In this document: piece after piece, positions 31,930 to 43,816 of the stretch
Layout: every line of letters begins with the position of its first letter
Position numbering within the stretch: the stretch's first letter is position 1
Assembly: GCA_020746835.1 (NCBI GenBank)
Contig: JAGPNK010000024.1
Location: 124,001-188,000, forward strand
Direction of reading: 5' to 3'
Source of the DNA: Stachybotrys elegans
Lineage: Eukaryota > Ascomycota > Sordariomycetes > Hypocreales > Stachybotryaceae
Length of the DNA: 64,000 bases
Made by a program: the position numbers and the translations under genes
The notes under the pieces: model-generated
Told to the model about the DNA's origin: nothing
The model's input: the letters and a program-made list of their open reading frames with translations, nothing else
The model's database searches: none

Positions 31930-33844
31930 ATGTCGTTCGCAGATAACTCGTCGACTACTGAGGCCGAGATTCTTGTCTCCAGCCAGCTGACAGGCCTCTT
32001 ATCAAGTCTGACATTGACTAAAGTGGTAGTTCTGCTTCTACTTCCGCTTCTTACTTGGAGACTGTGGAAATTCACCCTTATCCCTTTACTGCATCCTGAC
32101 CGGCCCAAAGAGTTCCCATATTGGATCCCAAGTAAGTTGAAGCAGAAAAATAATGTTGCTGCCTGTTGGGGACGTACCTGCTGACAATGTCTAGCTCTCG
32201 GTTAGTACTGTAGAGGTTCATATATGTCCTGGTCTCCGGAGTTACTGATTATTACCCTTCATTGCAGCGCATGGTAGAGCCTTCTTCCTTGACTCCAATG
32301 GTCTGCTTTCCAGAGCCAGGTAGGCAAAAGATCCCCATTCTCTTCCTTGGCATTATGCTAGAACAGTTCTAATACACATCAGGGGATATATGGGCAACAC
32401 CCAAGAGCCATTCTCCCTCACGGCTTTTGGCATGACCTTCTATGTTGTGACCCAGATCAAGCACTCGGCTGAGGTTTATCGCAACAGCGACACTCTTTCT
32501 TTTGAAGAATTTGTGCAAGGGTTGATGCGTATCAACGGTAATGATGAAGCTACTATCAAGGCCGTTTACTCGCCCTTGTCTGTCAACAAGCCAGGCTTCC
32601 CTAACCCCCATGGCGATTCTCTTGGTGTCCTGGCCCAGCGCATGCACGCCCACCAGCTGCACCCGGGCGAGAATCTGGTTGCGCTTGAGAAGATCGTCAA
32701 GGCTTGGGTCGACAAGCATCTCAATCTTAGCGATCTAGGAGGTTTCCCAAGTGCTGTAACTAAGGGCCCTAACAGCATCGAAGTGCCTCTATATTGGTGG
32801 TGTTCCGAGGCTTTCATCCAGCTCGGCCAGGATGTCTATTTTGGCGAGACGCTAAGCACTATTGACCCTGATCTGCCCGCAGCCTTCCTGACCTTTGATG
32901 AGCTTATCTGGAAGATGCTATACCGATACCCGAGCTATCTGTCGACGGACATGAGCTCGGCTCGCAATCAAGTCATCTCCTCTCTGGACAAGTACTTCCA
33001 GATCCCTAGGGAGGAGCGCAAGGGCGGAATCGCCTGGCTTGTGAATGCTATGGAGGACGAGATGCGGGCTATCGGAGTCAAGGGAGAAAATCTGGCCGTC
33101 GTCGTTTTCCATCTCTATCTTGCGTAAGCTCTTCTCTTCCTCCTGCCTCTCAAATTTTGCCTACGTCCCCCTCCACTCGGTTTTACCGGCTACATATAGC
33201 TAACAAAAAGAACCTGGCCCAGCATCAACACCAATACTCGCAAGACGGCATTCTGGTTGCTCTGCTACCTCATCTACCACCCATCGTTACTAGAAGCCTA
33301 CAAAGCGGAGACCGCCGCTGCCTTTGGGCCCAGCGGCGAGCTCGTGGACCCGTTTATGATTCAAGATGCCTCCAAATGCCCGCTGGTGGACGCCATCTGG
33401 AACGAGACGCTGCGCATGTCCGGATGGGCAGCGTCAGTCAGGCTCATCACGGCAGACACGGTCATCGGCGGAAAACGCATGAACAAAGGCAACCGAGTCA
33501 TGGTACCTCACCGTCTTCTGCACTTTGATGAGGCCATCTTTGGCCCTGAGCCGCACAAGTTCCGACCCGAGAGGTGGATGCACAAGCGGGCTGAGGACGG
33601 CACCAGCAGCCTGGCACGCAGTCCATCGTGGCGGCCCTTTGGTGCTGGGAAGACTATGTGCAGTGGACGCTTCTTGGCGCGTTTCTCCGTCACTACGTTT
33701 GTGGCAACGCTGCTGAGGCGTTTCGATGTGCAGCTTGTGGGTAATCCTGCGTTTCCAAAGGCTGATGAGGGTAGGCCTGTGCTAGGAACTATGTCGGTAA
33801 AGGAAGGATGCGATGTGACTGTGAAGATCACGCGCAAAGAGTGA
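31930..33844 (+). CDS. cytochrome P450 (CYP7/CYP8-like) with a 6-nt microexon
   Basis: 540 aa. CDS join 31930-32131, 32195-32200, 32268-32319, 32383-33123, 33223-33844, total 1623 nt and in phase. The microexon CTCTCG restores WIPTLAHGRAFF, a conserved motif of this group. N-terminal TM anchor (TLTKVVVLLLLPLLTW). Motifs: K-helix ETLR, FRPERW, haem loop FGAGKTMCSGRFLA with Cys480 as ligand. The overall layout (long N-terminal half, INTNTRKTAFW I-helix) resembles the prostacyclin-synthase/cholesterol-7-hydroxylase-like fungal P450s, some of which catalyse rearrangements rather than hydroxylations. The start ATG at 31930 is preferred to 31873. Neighbours are FAD oxidoreductases and a second P450, suggesting a tailoring role. 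Confidence 0.9.
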
Positions 33845-34965
33845 GAGGGGATATTGTCATCCCGCCAGAAGTAGTAGAAACGGACAAACGGCGCGTCAGT
33901 TACCGCGCTTAGCAGCGTTACCTGTCTAGCTAGTTCAATTTCAAGTCTCTTTTTCGCCTCAGTCATTGTTGATTTCCTGCAACGTCTATGTATAGACGAG
34001 GTAACCCTTATACCCCGGTAACAGTGTTGCATTATCACAGTTTCTCTCACCTGACAGCATAAGCGAATGCTAAGCGAATCACTCTCATAGCTCTTGATCA
34101 AGCAGTCGCAAAGAAGGTGGGCTGTGGCGACAAGGGTGAAGCACCATGTCAGGTAGAGTCGTAATGCAGGATTCTTGCTTTATCATACAGCTTGCTTACT
34201 CATAGCCACGCATAGAGGACCATGTGGTGTTGATTGTGTCCTGGTAGTCCTGCGGCAGTAGTCATGCTCGATCTGTCCTTACGACACCAGCCAGTGAAAA
34301 GGACTTTGTGCTACCATGTTACGTGATATAGCGGGCTCTTTTCCAGGATCTCTGGTGCATCATGCAGAGAACTTGTTCATGTATCCACCGCAATATTGCT
34401 TTTGCCATTATTATATGCTACCACCTACCTAAATTTGCTCTACAACTGCTCCGCCAACATATAGATGACATTAGCTGTAAGGAGTCGCACATGGTAAGAG
34501 GGGTTACGAGATGGAATCCCCTCAGCTTGGCACACACCCCCCTTCCCGCACCCCTTCAGTTACACATGCAGCTTACCTCCCAAGCGGCCGAGTCTGCCTC
34601 CCCGCTGATATTATTTCCGTTGGCTCTTAGTGGGTAGGTTGATTGCAACCCTCCTCTAGCACTGGTACCTTCATTCTTGGCGTTTGCCCCCTCCTAACTT
34701 GCCTCCCGTGCCTCCCTCTCCGCTGCCCCCTTTCTCGCTCCCTTCATCCTTCGTGACCCTCTCTGTGCGGCCCCTGCCATCTATCTTAGGAAGAACTCAA
34801 GCTCTCTCTCCGCCCAAGTTGGCAAAACTGTACACCTCCTTAACCATCTATATTTCCATATCTATGTTGAAGTTCCTCCGTGCATTCTTTACATTCCGCC
34901 TCAAAAGATAATCAACTTTCCGGCCTTTGTATTGATTCCTGACAAGGCGCCCCTCTGCAGTAACC
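33845..34965. other. intergenic region; CT-rich promoter at right end
   Basis: About 1.1 kb. Pyrimidine-rich sequence (34680-34800) precedes the rhodopsin-domain gene, typical of fungal promoters. No gene is supported. Confidence 0.5.
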
Positions 34966-36429
34966 ATGGCTTTGCTCTTGGACCCATCCATAGATCTTTG
35001 CAGCATTCCCGCGGGACCACCACCAAACAATACACTCCCCAACTTCGAAGATCCAGCAACCTTAGGCCCAAGTATCATCGCCGTCGGTGTCACTCTGGGC
35101 ACCATCTCGACACTCCTTACAGTTGGCCGGTTATATAGCAACTGGAAAAAACTACATTCTGCTGATTGTGCGCCACTCTGCATTCTTTTCTCGCCGTTTC
35201 GCTTGGTAGAGGTTCGCTAACATGGTAATTGCAGGGTTCACGTTGGCGGCTTGTATTTTCAACATTGCCTACACGGGAACGATCTGTGCCAGTAGGTGCT
35301 CCTTTCGCTAACCATGGTCGGCCAAATACTCGTCTCTAACGCTGACGCGGCTGAAAAGCACATAGGGTATACCGCCATCAGTGGGATGTTCCAGCATGCT
35401 GGTATACGCCAAAGACATTGCAGCTATCCTTCGCCCAGACCATCCTATTCGCACCTGTTTTTTTCTTCTGCAAAGCTGCCATTTTGTTGCTGTACAAGCA
35501 ACTCTTTGCCATCAACAAACGCATCCGCCGCATTGTCGATATTGGCCTGTTTGTTACGGCTCTCACGTACTTCTCCAATATCCCGCTGGCTGCTGTCTAC
35601 GCGGCACCGCGAGCCGGGGGATCATGGGAGGAGTTGTTACTGACGGTTGATGAATGGTCGCTCCCGCTCGGAATCGCCGGCGTCACCCAGAGCGCCGTCG
35701 GCACCCTCATCGACTTTTACATCTTCTTTCTGCCACTTCCGTTTCTTTTGCGCCTCCATCTTCCAACGAAGCGCGTATTGGGACTTGTGTCCATATTCTC
35801 TACTGCTCTTCTGTGAGTGAAGCAAAATAGGCGCTCGTGCCATGCCACAATACATTCAGAAGGTAGCTTACACGCTTGCAACAGCGGAGTTGGAGCTAGC
35901 GTGGTGTCCCTCGTCTTCAAGCGCCAGCTCCTCAGTTCGACCGATACGACGTGGCTCGCCGCCCTCGCAAGCATGTGCTGGTACGTTGGACGCCGGAGAA
36001 GCCGCCGACAGGCTAGACGCCAGCTTCGGGAGCTAGTCGTGACGACTAACATTACCTTGCAGTCTGATCGAAACGAACATTGCCATCATCGTGGGCTGCA
36101 CGCCTGCCTTCGCGTCATTTGCTACAAACACAATCGCTGGGTCAACATTTTTCAAGTCACTGCGCTCGCGATTACTGGGAAGCCGTATGACATCCTCGTC
36201 GTCCAAGAAGGATGGTAGCGGGGTCAAGACTGGCGGCACCAGCGACCAGGTCGGCGTATATGGCGAGCGGCAGACTCCTCGTCGCAACAGCTACTACAAG
36301 CTGAGTGACACGACAACCCTCATCACATCTAAGGATCGACCCATTGGCTCCAGGGGAAACACGCCTGATGAGGAACACGAGATGCGGTCGGAGCTGAGCA
36401 GCGTCAGGCAAGCTGACCAAAGGGTGTAG
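34966..36429 (+). CDS. fungal rhodopsin-domain integral membrane protein
   Basis: 390 aa. CDS join 34966-35167, 35235-35295, 35366-35812, 35885-35980, 36063-36429; the total of 1173 nt closes in phase. Seven hydrophobic segments match the fungal rhodopsin-domain (formerly Pth11-like SAT) family: an N-terminal extracellular stretch with NNT glycosylation-like site, IIAVGVTLGTISTLLTVGRL, FTLAACIFNIAYTGTICA, the hallmark HQWDVPACWYTP loop, KAAILLLYKQLF, and TLIDFYIFFLPLPFLLRL. A charged Ser-rich cytosolic tail ends the protein. No CFEM domain is present. In clusters these proteins are of unknown function, possibly receptors or sensors. The donor used at 35295 is the one that recovers the HQWDVP motif. 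Confidence 0.82.
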
Positions 36430-37490
36430 CAGCAGCATGAGACTAGAAAGGCAGGTTTGTGTGGGAGGAGCAAGCATGCTATTCTCTATTTACAATATGT
36501 CGGACTCTATCATTCCGGGTTTCCTGCTGGCAAGCTTTCTCCGGCAGGCGGTAACACGTGGCTTCGTAGTCAAGCGACCGTTACAGTTTTGGCCAAAATT
36601 TGTACTCAAAGCAAACCAGTAATGCGTCGTAGTCGAGCTTTCCAACATCCTAATTGCAGTATCGTTTAAAACGTGCCCCTTTGGTCGTTCTTGGTCAGGT
36701 ACGCACTGGGTGGTCACCAGGACGTTGACTAAGGGATGGGGAATAATGCCTGTCCTCGTACGACTGTGCATGCAGGCTGCGTCTGGGGTTTGTATGAACT
36801 CGGGTCTGAAACCTATGATACCGAGCTGCCACATCTTCTCTGATTCCACGTGGCAGCAAGATGTGGCTTCCTCTCCATGCCCTATGTCTGCGAGATTTCC
36901 AAGCCAAGGGAGGATGAACGTGTACACACCGGTCTTTGCTCCACATCTTCATCGGAAGCGCCGTAATAACGAAGGCACTCGCCTGCCTCCACGACGTGAT
37001 ACATGGATGTCCCATGGACGGCAGGGAAGTACTATAACCTTCGGTCCTGTGCGTCCCTGCATGCAGCCGAGGTGCCCAGGCTTCGGTTCTGCACCGACAG
37101 GGGATCTGGGCGTGCTCCTACGCTTCTGCGCCCCCCTTTGCCAGAAGCTATCGAATGCGTTGGGCGTACTTTTACGCCCTCTAGCCGTTATGAGAGCACG
37201 TCCACCAGCGGCGCTCGCGCTCACGCAAGCATAGGCGAAGGATTCGCATTCGCATCTCAGCGCTCTCAGCACAAGATTGCGGCCGGAAAGGAACAATGTG
37301 CGACTCCCCAATATCTTCATTTAATATATAAGGTGATATACCGCCGCCTCCATCCCACTGTAGCCTGAAGCTTTCCATTCTTCCACAGCGCCTTCGATAC
37401 GGGTGCTCTAATACCTATTCCAGGCCACACACTGCACCTCTCAGATACAACCCTACAGCAACATCACCTCTTGTAGGATTCACCTCAGTC
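36430..37490. other. intergenic region, no supported gene
   Basis: About 1.06 kb. Long frames here (e.g. 36710-37234) lack domain, splice or codon support. A TATA-like site is at 37325. Confidence 0.5.
37325..37331 (+). promoter_or_regulatory. TATA box candidate
   Basis: TATATAA, 160 bp before the ATG at 37491 of the FAD oxidoreductase. Confidence 0.4.
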
Positions 37491-39123
37491 ATGTCAACAG
37501 ACAAGGTCAGTCTGAACCGCTTACGGGTGAGCCATCTTCCCGCACACCTCTGATGACAGCATCACTCAATCCCAAGCGCTTTCCTATACTCCCCTCAATT
37601 CCCTCTGCCTCTCACGGGACCAACACTTAACACCTGTTTCTAGTGCAAGGTATTGGCCCTTCTCATCGGTGCGGCAAAGGTTTTGAGCCCGGGTACCTCA
37701 GGATACAATGCCCAATTGGATTCGTACTTTACCCCTCAAGCAGCCTCAGTGCTTCCTGCCTGCTTCGTAACCCCCCAGACGGCCAACGACGTCTCGACTG
37801 TCATTAAGTCGCTAGCATTCTCCTCAGAAGATGGCAGCGTTGCCATCCGCTCTGGTGGACACACATGGTTTGCCGGAGCCAACAGTGCCGCCGGCGGCAT
37901 CACGGTCGACCTCAGCGCTTTGAGCTCGGTGGTCCTGAGTGATGACCGCTCCAGCATCTCCGTCGGACCCGGCGCCTCCTGGGACAACATCTACAGCATG
38001 CTAGACCCTCTCGGTTTGAGCGTCTCCGGCGGTCGCGTGGCCGGCGTCGGTGCCGGCGGTCTGACTTTGGGCGGTGGCATCTCCTACTTCGGCCCTCGTG
38101 AGGGCTTCACCTGCAGCCAGGCCCTGTCCTTCCAGGTGGTGTTGGCTGATGGTCGTATTGTCGAGGCCAACGAGCGACAGAATGCCGACCTATGGTGGGG
38201 ACTTCGCGGTGGCTCCAATAACTTCGGCGTCGTCACACGCATTACTCTCAGAACCTTTGCCCAGTCAGATCCGTTATGGTCAATCCTGTCCCTCAACTTT
38301 CTCTCTGATTTGGACAACCAGGCCCGTATTTACGGTAAACTGATGGCCGCCGAAAACTATGATCCTTACTCATCTTTCCTCACCGGTTGGGCCCTCGTGC
38401 CCGCACAGGGCCTGACCGTCGCCTTGAACCAGCTGGTCTACACCAAATCTTTCAGTGGCCAGAACCCTGCGTTCTATAAGCCCGTCCTAGATCTACCTAC
38501 TGTAATGGACCCAACAGCTTCAATTGTCGTTGCCAACATGTCCACGCACGCTCAGAACTCGGTAGCCCTTCAGCCGCCGCAGCAGAACCGGTACGTCCAT
38601 CTTCGTCTACTTTCTACCTCTCCTTGACTGACACTTCCTCAGCTACATGACTGCCACTATGACCTTTATTCCCACTGAGGACATGATCCATGAGGCGTTT
38701 GCCGCTTTCAATGCCTCGATTCCACTTGTGCAGAACATACCTGGCGTCTCGTGGGTCGTAAACATGGAGCCCCTTCCGCCATCTCTCTACAATGGCGCTG
38801 ATGCTGCAAAGAATGCCCTGGGGTTGAACGGACGATCTGAGACGCTGGCTGTGTTCCTCGTTTCCCCAGCATGGTCAAACGCTGCAGATGACGAGGCAAT
38901 TTACGCCGCCGCGCGTTCGCTCATTGCTGACGTCGAGGCCAGGGCTAAAGCTCTGGGAGTCTACGATCGGTACATCTACCTCAACTACGCGGCCCCGTGG
39001 CAGAAGGTCATTGAAAGCTATGGACCAGCTAGTGTAGGGAAGCTCAAGGCGTTGAGGAAGAAGGTTGATCCCAAGCAGTTCTTTACCAGAAAGGTCAGGG
39101 GCGGATTCAAAATTCCTGCCTAG
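37491..39123 (+). CDS. BBE-like FAD-linked oxidoreductase
   Basis: 480 aa. CDS join 37491-37505, 37644-38590, 38643-39123. Exon 1 is tiny (MSTDK) and is followed by CKVLALLIGAAKVL, a weak hydrophobic start. FAD-domain motifs: VAIRSGGHTWFAG (H78, covalent FAD site), ISVGPGASWDNIY, VGAGGLTLGGGISYFG, LRGGSNNFGVVTR. The C-terminal BBE domain carries RYIYLNYAAPWQ...FKIPA. The second intron lies at the same phase-2 position as that of the paralogue at 29.4-31.0 kb, and both last exons are 481 nt, so the two arose by duplication. Member of the oxidative gene block; substrate unknown. Confidence 0.9.
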
Positions 39124-39404
39124 TGTCGATGTGGAATATAGCCACAGCTCGAGACGCGAACTCATCGAACTTAGACACTCATACCTCAAGAACCTTGAGA
39201 TAGCAATAGACTTTTGGATTGCTAGACATTATCTTGCAACTGGCGGCATAATTTTGGTATGCCCTAATGTATTTATGCAGCTCACTAGGTCTTGGAGTCA
39301 TTTGTAAATACTGGCCTGTGTATCCCTTTGTTTATGTGACCCTATAGAAGAATAAGCACCTAGCCCAACTGAATATAAACATGTAGAGTCATTCCTTGTA
39401 TTAA

Positions 39405-39486
39405 ATGTTGCCCGTTAGAGGGGGGCCTCCTCGAAGCCACCGGTCTTTATCCCATTGGTGCACACGAACAGGAAATCCCACATTAC
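39405..39486 (-). repeat. dispersed repeat, copy 8
   Basis: Reverse-oriented copy with a well-kept head: GGGGGGCCTCCTCGAAGCC, GGTCTTTATCCCATTGG, TGCACACGAACAGGAAATCC. It lies about 280 bp after the FAD oxidoreductase. Confidence 0.75.
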
Positions 39487-39628
39487 ATGCTGCTCCTTCT
39501 GCTCTCTCATCCCTGACCCGCTGTAATGCAACCTTCCTCGGGGGTTATAAATTACCTAGCTACTAAACCTTGTCTTGTTAACTTAGTAATTCAACCACTT
39601 CGGTTACAGGCTGGCCTTCTGACGCCCC

Positions 39629-39740
39629 TCCCTCCCTCCCTCCCTCCCTCCCTCCTCTCCTCTTCCTTCTTCTTCCTTCCTCTCCCTTCCTCTCCCTTCC
39701 TCTCCCTTCGTCTTCTTTCGTCTTCCTTCCTCTCCCTTCA
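39629..39740 (+). repeat. pyrimidine microsatellite in promoter
   Basis: (CCTC)n run followed by several CTCCCTTCCT units, about 110 bp in total, immediately upstream of the short-chain dehydrogenase start. CT-rich leaders are common in fungal promoters; this one is unusually long and regular. Confidence 0.85.
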
Positions 39741-39797
39741 ACATTTCACCCAAAACGCAGCAAAATAGTAGGTAAGCCAGACAGCACTCTAAACGAA

Positions 39798-40959
39798 ATG
39801 GCTAAAGGAGCAATCCTCGTTACCGGAGCAAATGGTGGACTTGGCAGTGCCATCGCAAACCAGATTGCTCATAAAGCCGAACTTTCTGCTTATCACGGCA
39901 TCTATGCTGTTCGCGATGCAGCCAACGCAACCCTCCTTGCCTCAGTTTTGAAGGACAGCAAGGCGCACGCAAGTGAGATTGTGAGTATCGAGCTAGCAAG
40001 CCTCGACAATGTTCGGCAAGTAGCCGATCGGATCAATGTGAGATACTAGAGCCCTTCTAGTGCTCAACTGCTACTAACACGAGGTGTTTATCTACAGGCA
40101 CATGTTGCTGCAGGCGAAATCCCACCCATTCGCGCGCTCATTCTCAACGCTGGCTTCCAGGACTTTGGCAAGCAGACGTGGACGCCGGATGGACTCGACA
40201 CCACCTTTGCGGCCAACTATCTCGGACACTGGCTGTTGACTCTTCTATTGCTCAAGAGCATCGATAAAAATGCTGGACGGATTGTCCTGATCGGAAGCCA
40301 AGCCCACGAGTATGTAACAACTTCCTCTTTCTCCTACAGATCCCAGAAGTCCAATTAACATCGTATACCTTCCAAGCCCCAAGGACCCCCGAAACGTCAT
40401 TGGCGGAGCATTTGCAGACCCCAAATACCACGTCATACTCACTGACACGGAGAGGTTCGAGGCCATTGCCAAGGGAACCTGGAGCCCCGCGACTGAGGAC
40501 GCTAGTTTTCAGGGAGGATTACGTCGATACGGCGCTGCAAAGCTGTTCCTCATTATGATGCAACACGAGTTGCAGGCACGCCTGAAGGCGGATCCCACCT
40601 TGGCCAATATCTCCGTTCTCGGTGTAGACCCAGGCACTATGGTCACGGGCCTGACGCGCCTCGCACCCTGGTTCATCCGGGTGCTGATTTTCAAGATTAT
40701 CTACCCGTTCCTGCTGCGCGTAATGTCAAACAGCGCACCAGCGCGGCCCACCAGTCAGTCAGCTACTGACGTATTGGAGGCGACATTTGGGGCCGGCGAA
40801 GGGGGGCAACTCCCTCAAGATCAGTACTTGGATGGAAGAACACCGATACAGACAAGTAAGGAGGCCAGGGATATAGAGAAACGACAGCTCGTATGGAGGG
40901 AGACAGTAAAGCTAGTGGGATTAAAGGAGGGTGAGACGGTTTTAAAGAACTGGAGCTAA
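39798..40959 (+). CDS. short-chain dehydrogenase/reductase (WW-oxidoreductase-like)
   Basis: NAD(P)-dependent Rossmann-fold oxidoreductase, 344 aa. CDS join 39798-40037, 40098-40309, 40377-40959, total 1035 nt and in phase. Motifs: cofactor-binding VTGANGGLGSAIA at the N-terminus, LILNAG in strand 4, catalytic Ser region IVLIGSQAHDP, and YGAAK (YxxxK). The segment DPRNVIGGAFADP and C-terminal extension are typical of the fungal retinol-dehydrogenase/protochlorophyllide-reductase-like SDR group. The N-terminal sequence starts directly with the Rossmann fold, so the start is firm. Forms the right side of the oxidative block; probably reduces or oxidises a carbonyl/alcohol intermediate. Confidence 0.9.
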
Positions 40960-41499
40960 ATTGAGTCCTAGTCAAGTATTCAATTCAAATTCACAAGTTG
41001 TCTCTAGAATATTATACCAGAGTAGGTGTATAAAGACATGAAGAAGGGGCAAAAGGAAAGAAGAAGAAGAATAGCGTATGCGGACAACGATTCGCCCGTT
41101 GACCACAGAGCCGGAATAAAGCCAGTCACAGCAACTCAAGCACACAGGTGGATAATATATAGGCCAAGACAAACTATTATGATTATTCCATGACTAGATG
41201 CCATTCGTACTTCTAACTCATAAAATAGAGGTATCTATTTTGCACCATCCATTTGGCGCTCTGTGCCTTGAGCCTTGGGATGTGATATTTTCACCCAACT
41301 TTAAGCTACCACAGCCTAGACTTGCAAGTTGTACTAACTCCACTACCTACAGTGAACTTTCCTCCATGGCTAGACTTATTTTCAATAAGTAGCTAATCCG
41401 CAGCATCCTCGGACTGAGATTTTGGCATGGGCCAACCGTACTAGGTGCGCCGGACTTTCTTCTCTTGGAGCCGCTGACTCCCAAGAGTACTTAACCTGC

Positions 41500-42455
41500 C
41501 ATCGCCTTCCGTATCATCGGCTGTAAGGTGGTTTCTAGCCCTATCTCTAGGTCTGAATCTTCTACTCGCGGGAATTTTAGTCAAATTGCTATATTAAAAC
41601 ACAAGAAGCGAAGCAAAATCCCCGTCCGACACTGTGTTTGGACAAGGTGAGTTGCTGTCTCATGCGGGGTTGACGGCTCGAGCCGTTCGTCGCTAAGTTT
41701 TACAGTTCCTATGAAGAAATTGGTGTGGAAACATGATCACACATTTGATGGAGATCCCCATGATTCGGAGGGGCCTTGGGAAGCTCTTATATAATTTACG
41801 CAAACAACTTCGGTTCCCAAGGACTTGCATAATTTAACGCACTGCTGCGGCTCTGAAGCTGGACGAGGCTTTGTCAGAGTATCCGAACCCTCCAAGTACA
41901 GACTTACTGCAGGTGTTCCGTTGGGAGACGAGTTTCCCAGTGAAGAAGGATACTTAGTCTCAATGTACCACCAACTCCATTGTATTGTAAGTGATTTTAC
42001 TAAGTTCGTACCCAAGTGCATTCCATGTAATCGATATCCCCAGGCTGTCCTTAAAAAGATGATCCTGGAAGCCGAAGATCCCGAAAACCGCCCATTGCAC
42101 TTTCCGCAGCTTGGCGAGACATGCCTCAGGGGTGTGGAACTGGGCCACTCTCATCACTGCGTCGAATACCTACGACAGGTTTATATCACCCCCCTGTATC
42201 ACAGAATGCTGGAATTACAACTATGAACTGATACTGATTGCATACCTCAGGCAGTCATATGTGCTAGAGATTTGACTCTTGAACCTGCCGAGATTCAAGG
42301 CGGGAAACTCACACGACGTGAGCGGGTGGAGCTTCGAGCATCAATGTCGGGATTGGTCGTACATCAATGTGACAGCGAGCCTCGCCGTTAATAATGCTAC
42401 TGGGGTGACAGCTCAAGACATTGGGTACTCCGACACAGGGTTATCTGTTGCATAG
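41500..42455 (+). pseudogene. UstYa-like (DUF3328) oxidase pseudogene
   Basis: Relic of a UstYa-family protein, a copper-type oxidase family that cyclises or oxidises fungal RiPPs and some other peptides. A single TM helix (FLALSLGLNLLLAGILVKLLY) is followed by stop TAA at 41595. The frame then resumes (SEAKSPSDTVFGQ) and splices at 41646|41706 into VPMKKLVWKHDHTF...PWEALI, ended by a second TAA at 41792. Downstream both family motifs survive: MYHQLHC (41963-41983; intron 41987-42043) and HSHHCVEYLRQ (42146-42178; intron from 42179 to 42250). A one-base frame change near 42311 precedes SGWSFEHQCRDW, and the protein ends at 42455. The N-terminus upstream of the TM has no clean start. The splice sites remain good, so decay appears recent. 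Confidence 0.82.
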
Positions 42456-43816
42456 AGGAACCATTGTACCATCGGCGCAAAGCTGGTGACTAGGCCATGT
42501 GTCCTGATAGCTGGACAAGCCGAGCTCAGGTTTTGGTGGACCGGCTGCCTATGACACTTTCCATTGCTGTGAAAATTGTCAGAAGCGGGGCAGTCGGTCC
42601 TGTCGCATCCCGTCAACCATCTGCACAGCTGTTTCACGGGCGCTTAAGTCCCTGCTCCCCTCAAAGAGAGGTATGGTAGTCATCCTAAGTGACATTGGCG
42701 ACAATGCAGATGCGCTAGAGGAGTGCATTGCGTGTAGCATAGAGCCATGTCTGCCAGTACGAATCTCGCAGAGCACATGGTTGATGGCTACAGGAGCCAG
42801 ACGAACTTCATGACAAGTGCAGTTGCCCAAGTACATGGAACCATGCAAGACCTAGACGAATGACCGCACCAATGCGAAGCAGGCTGTTGGCGACAACTGT
42901 GGGTTTGCTGCGTTCCTTGGATGCAGGTCAAATTTGCCACTCCTCGAATGACCTTAATAAGCTAAATTCAGAACACTTACTGCGTTGAGAGTATCCCTTT
43001 GAGTGTGATAAGGCTCCCTCAATGTTGCAGATAGGGTTTTTAACTAATAAAAACACAGAAAAAAATCATGACTTTAGTTTCCTAAGAAATGGCTATAATA
43101 GAAGTCCTAGCATTCCTTCCCAGTATATAGAGCTACATTGTGCATGTCTTTTATTAGGAAAGGGTCAAAGTTGCTTCTTGTACCGGCCTAAATTGAGGGG
43201 TATGTAGGTTGAATACATTGAGGGAGCCTTATTACACTCAAAGGGATAGAAATGGTTGACGTAGAAATGTAGTTTGGTGTGTGGTTTCTTGGATTCCCCT
43301 AATATGTCGATTTGGTGGATGAACTCAGTCTGCGTGCGTATTGCCAAGGAAGGTTAAAAAGAATGTGAAATTTAGAGATGGAAGGAAACATGGGTGTTTA
43401 CCTTGCATACTCTCATGGTTCATCCTTAGGCTGTTGATTTGTCAGTTCATTCACTGGCAACGGAGATGCTCACCGGACTTAAGCTGCTTAGCCCCGCCTG
43501 GTGCATAGATGTTGATGACACAAACTCCGGCTCATAGTGGCCGTTGAATAAGAAGTGGGCTCTCCTGTATGGTTAAGGAACACTCCACCAGAGCCTAGGC
43601 GTTGCACCCAGCGCAGGAGCATTTCTACTCCACGATACCTGGCGTTCCGCGGAACCCCCCAAGGGAGTAGATTTTTTACCCCTAAAGATAGACGCATAAT
43701 GGATCACTAGATAGCATCGTATAAAACGAAGTTAAATACGCTCATATCCTCACCATTGATGATTCTGAAGTCGGTATCAACACTTGACCATATAAACTCA
43801 CCTCCCCGATCTTCAA
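42456..43816. other. intergenic region with a MITE
   Basis: About 1.36 kb between the UstYa relic and the next dehydrogenase. Apart from the MITE at 42993-43248 nothing is recognised. Confidence 0.5.
42993..43248. mobile_element. MITE-like element A (~254 bp)
   Basis: Near-perfect 31-32 bp terminal inverted repeats. The left begins TCCCTTTGAGTGTGATAAGG (42994 on); the right ends CCTTATTACACTCAAAGGGA (to 43246). One mismatch was seen. TA flanks both sides (42992-42993 and 43247-43248), the target-site duplication of Tc1/mariner-type elements. The interior is AT-rich with no transposase. Confidence 0.85.

Noticed and set aside
36710..37234. + strand frame of 174 aa
   Set aside because: Arg/Pro-rich, no domain or splice support, overlaps equally long antisense frames; probably chance.
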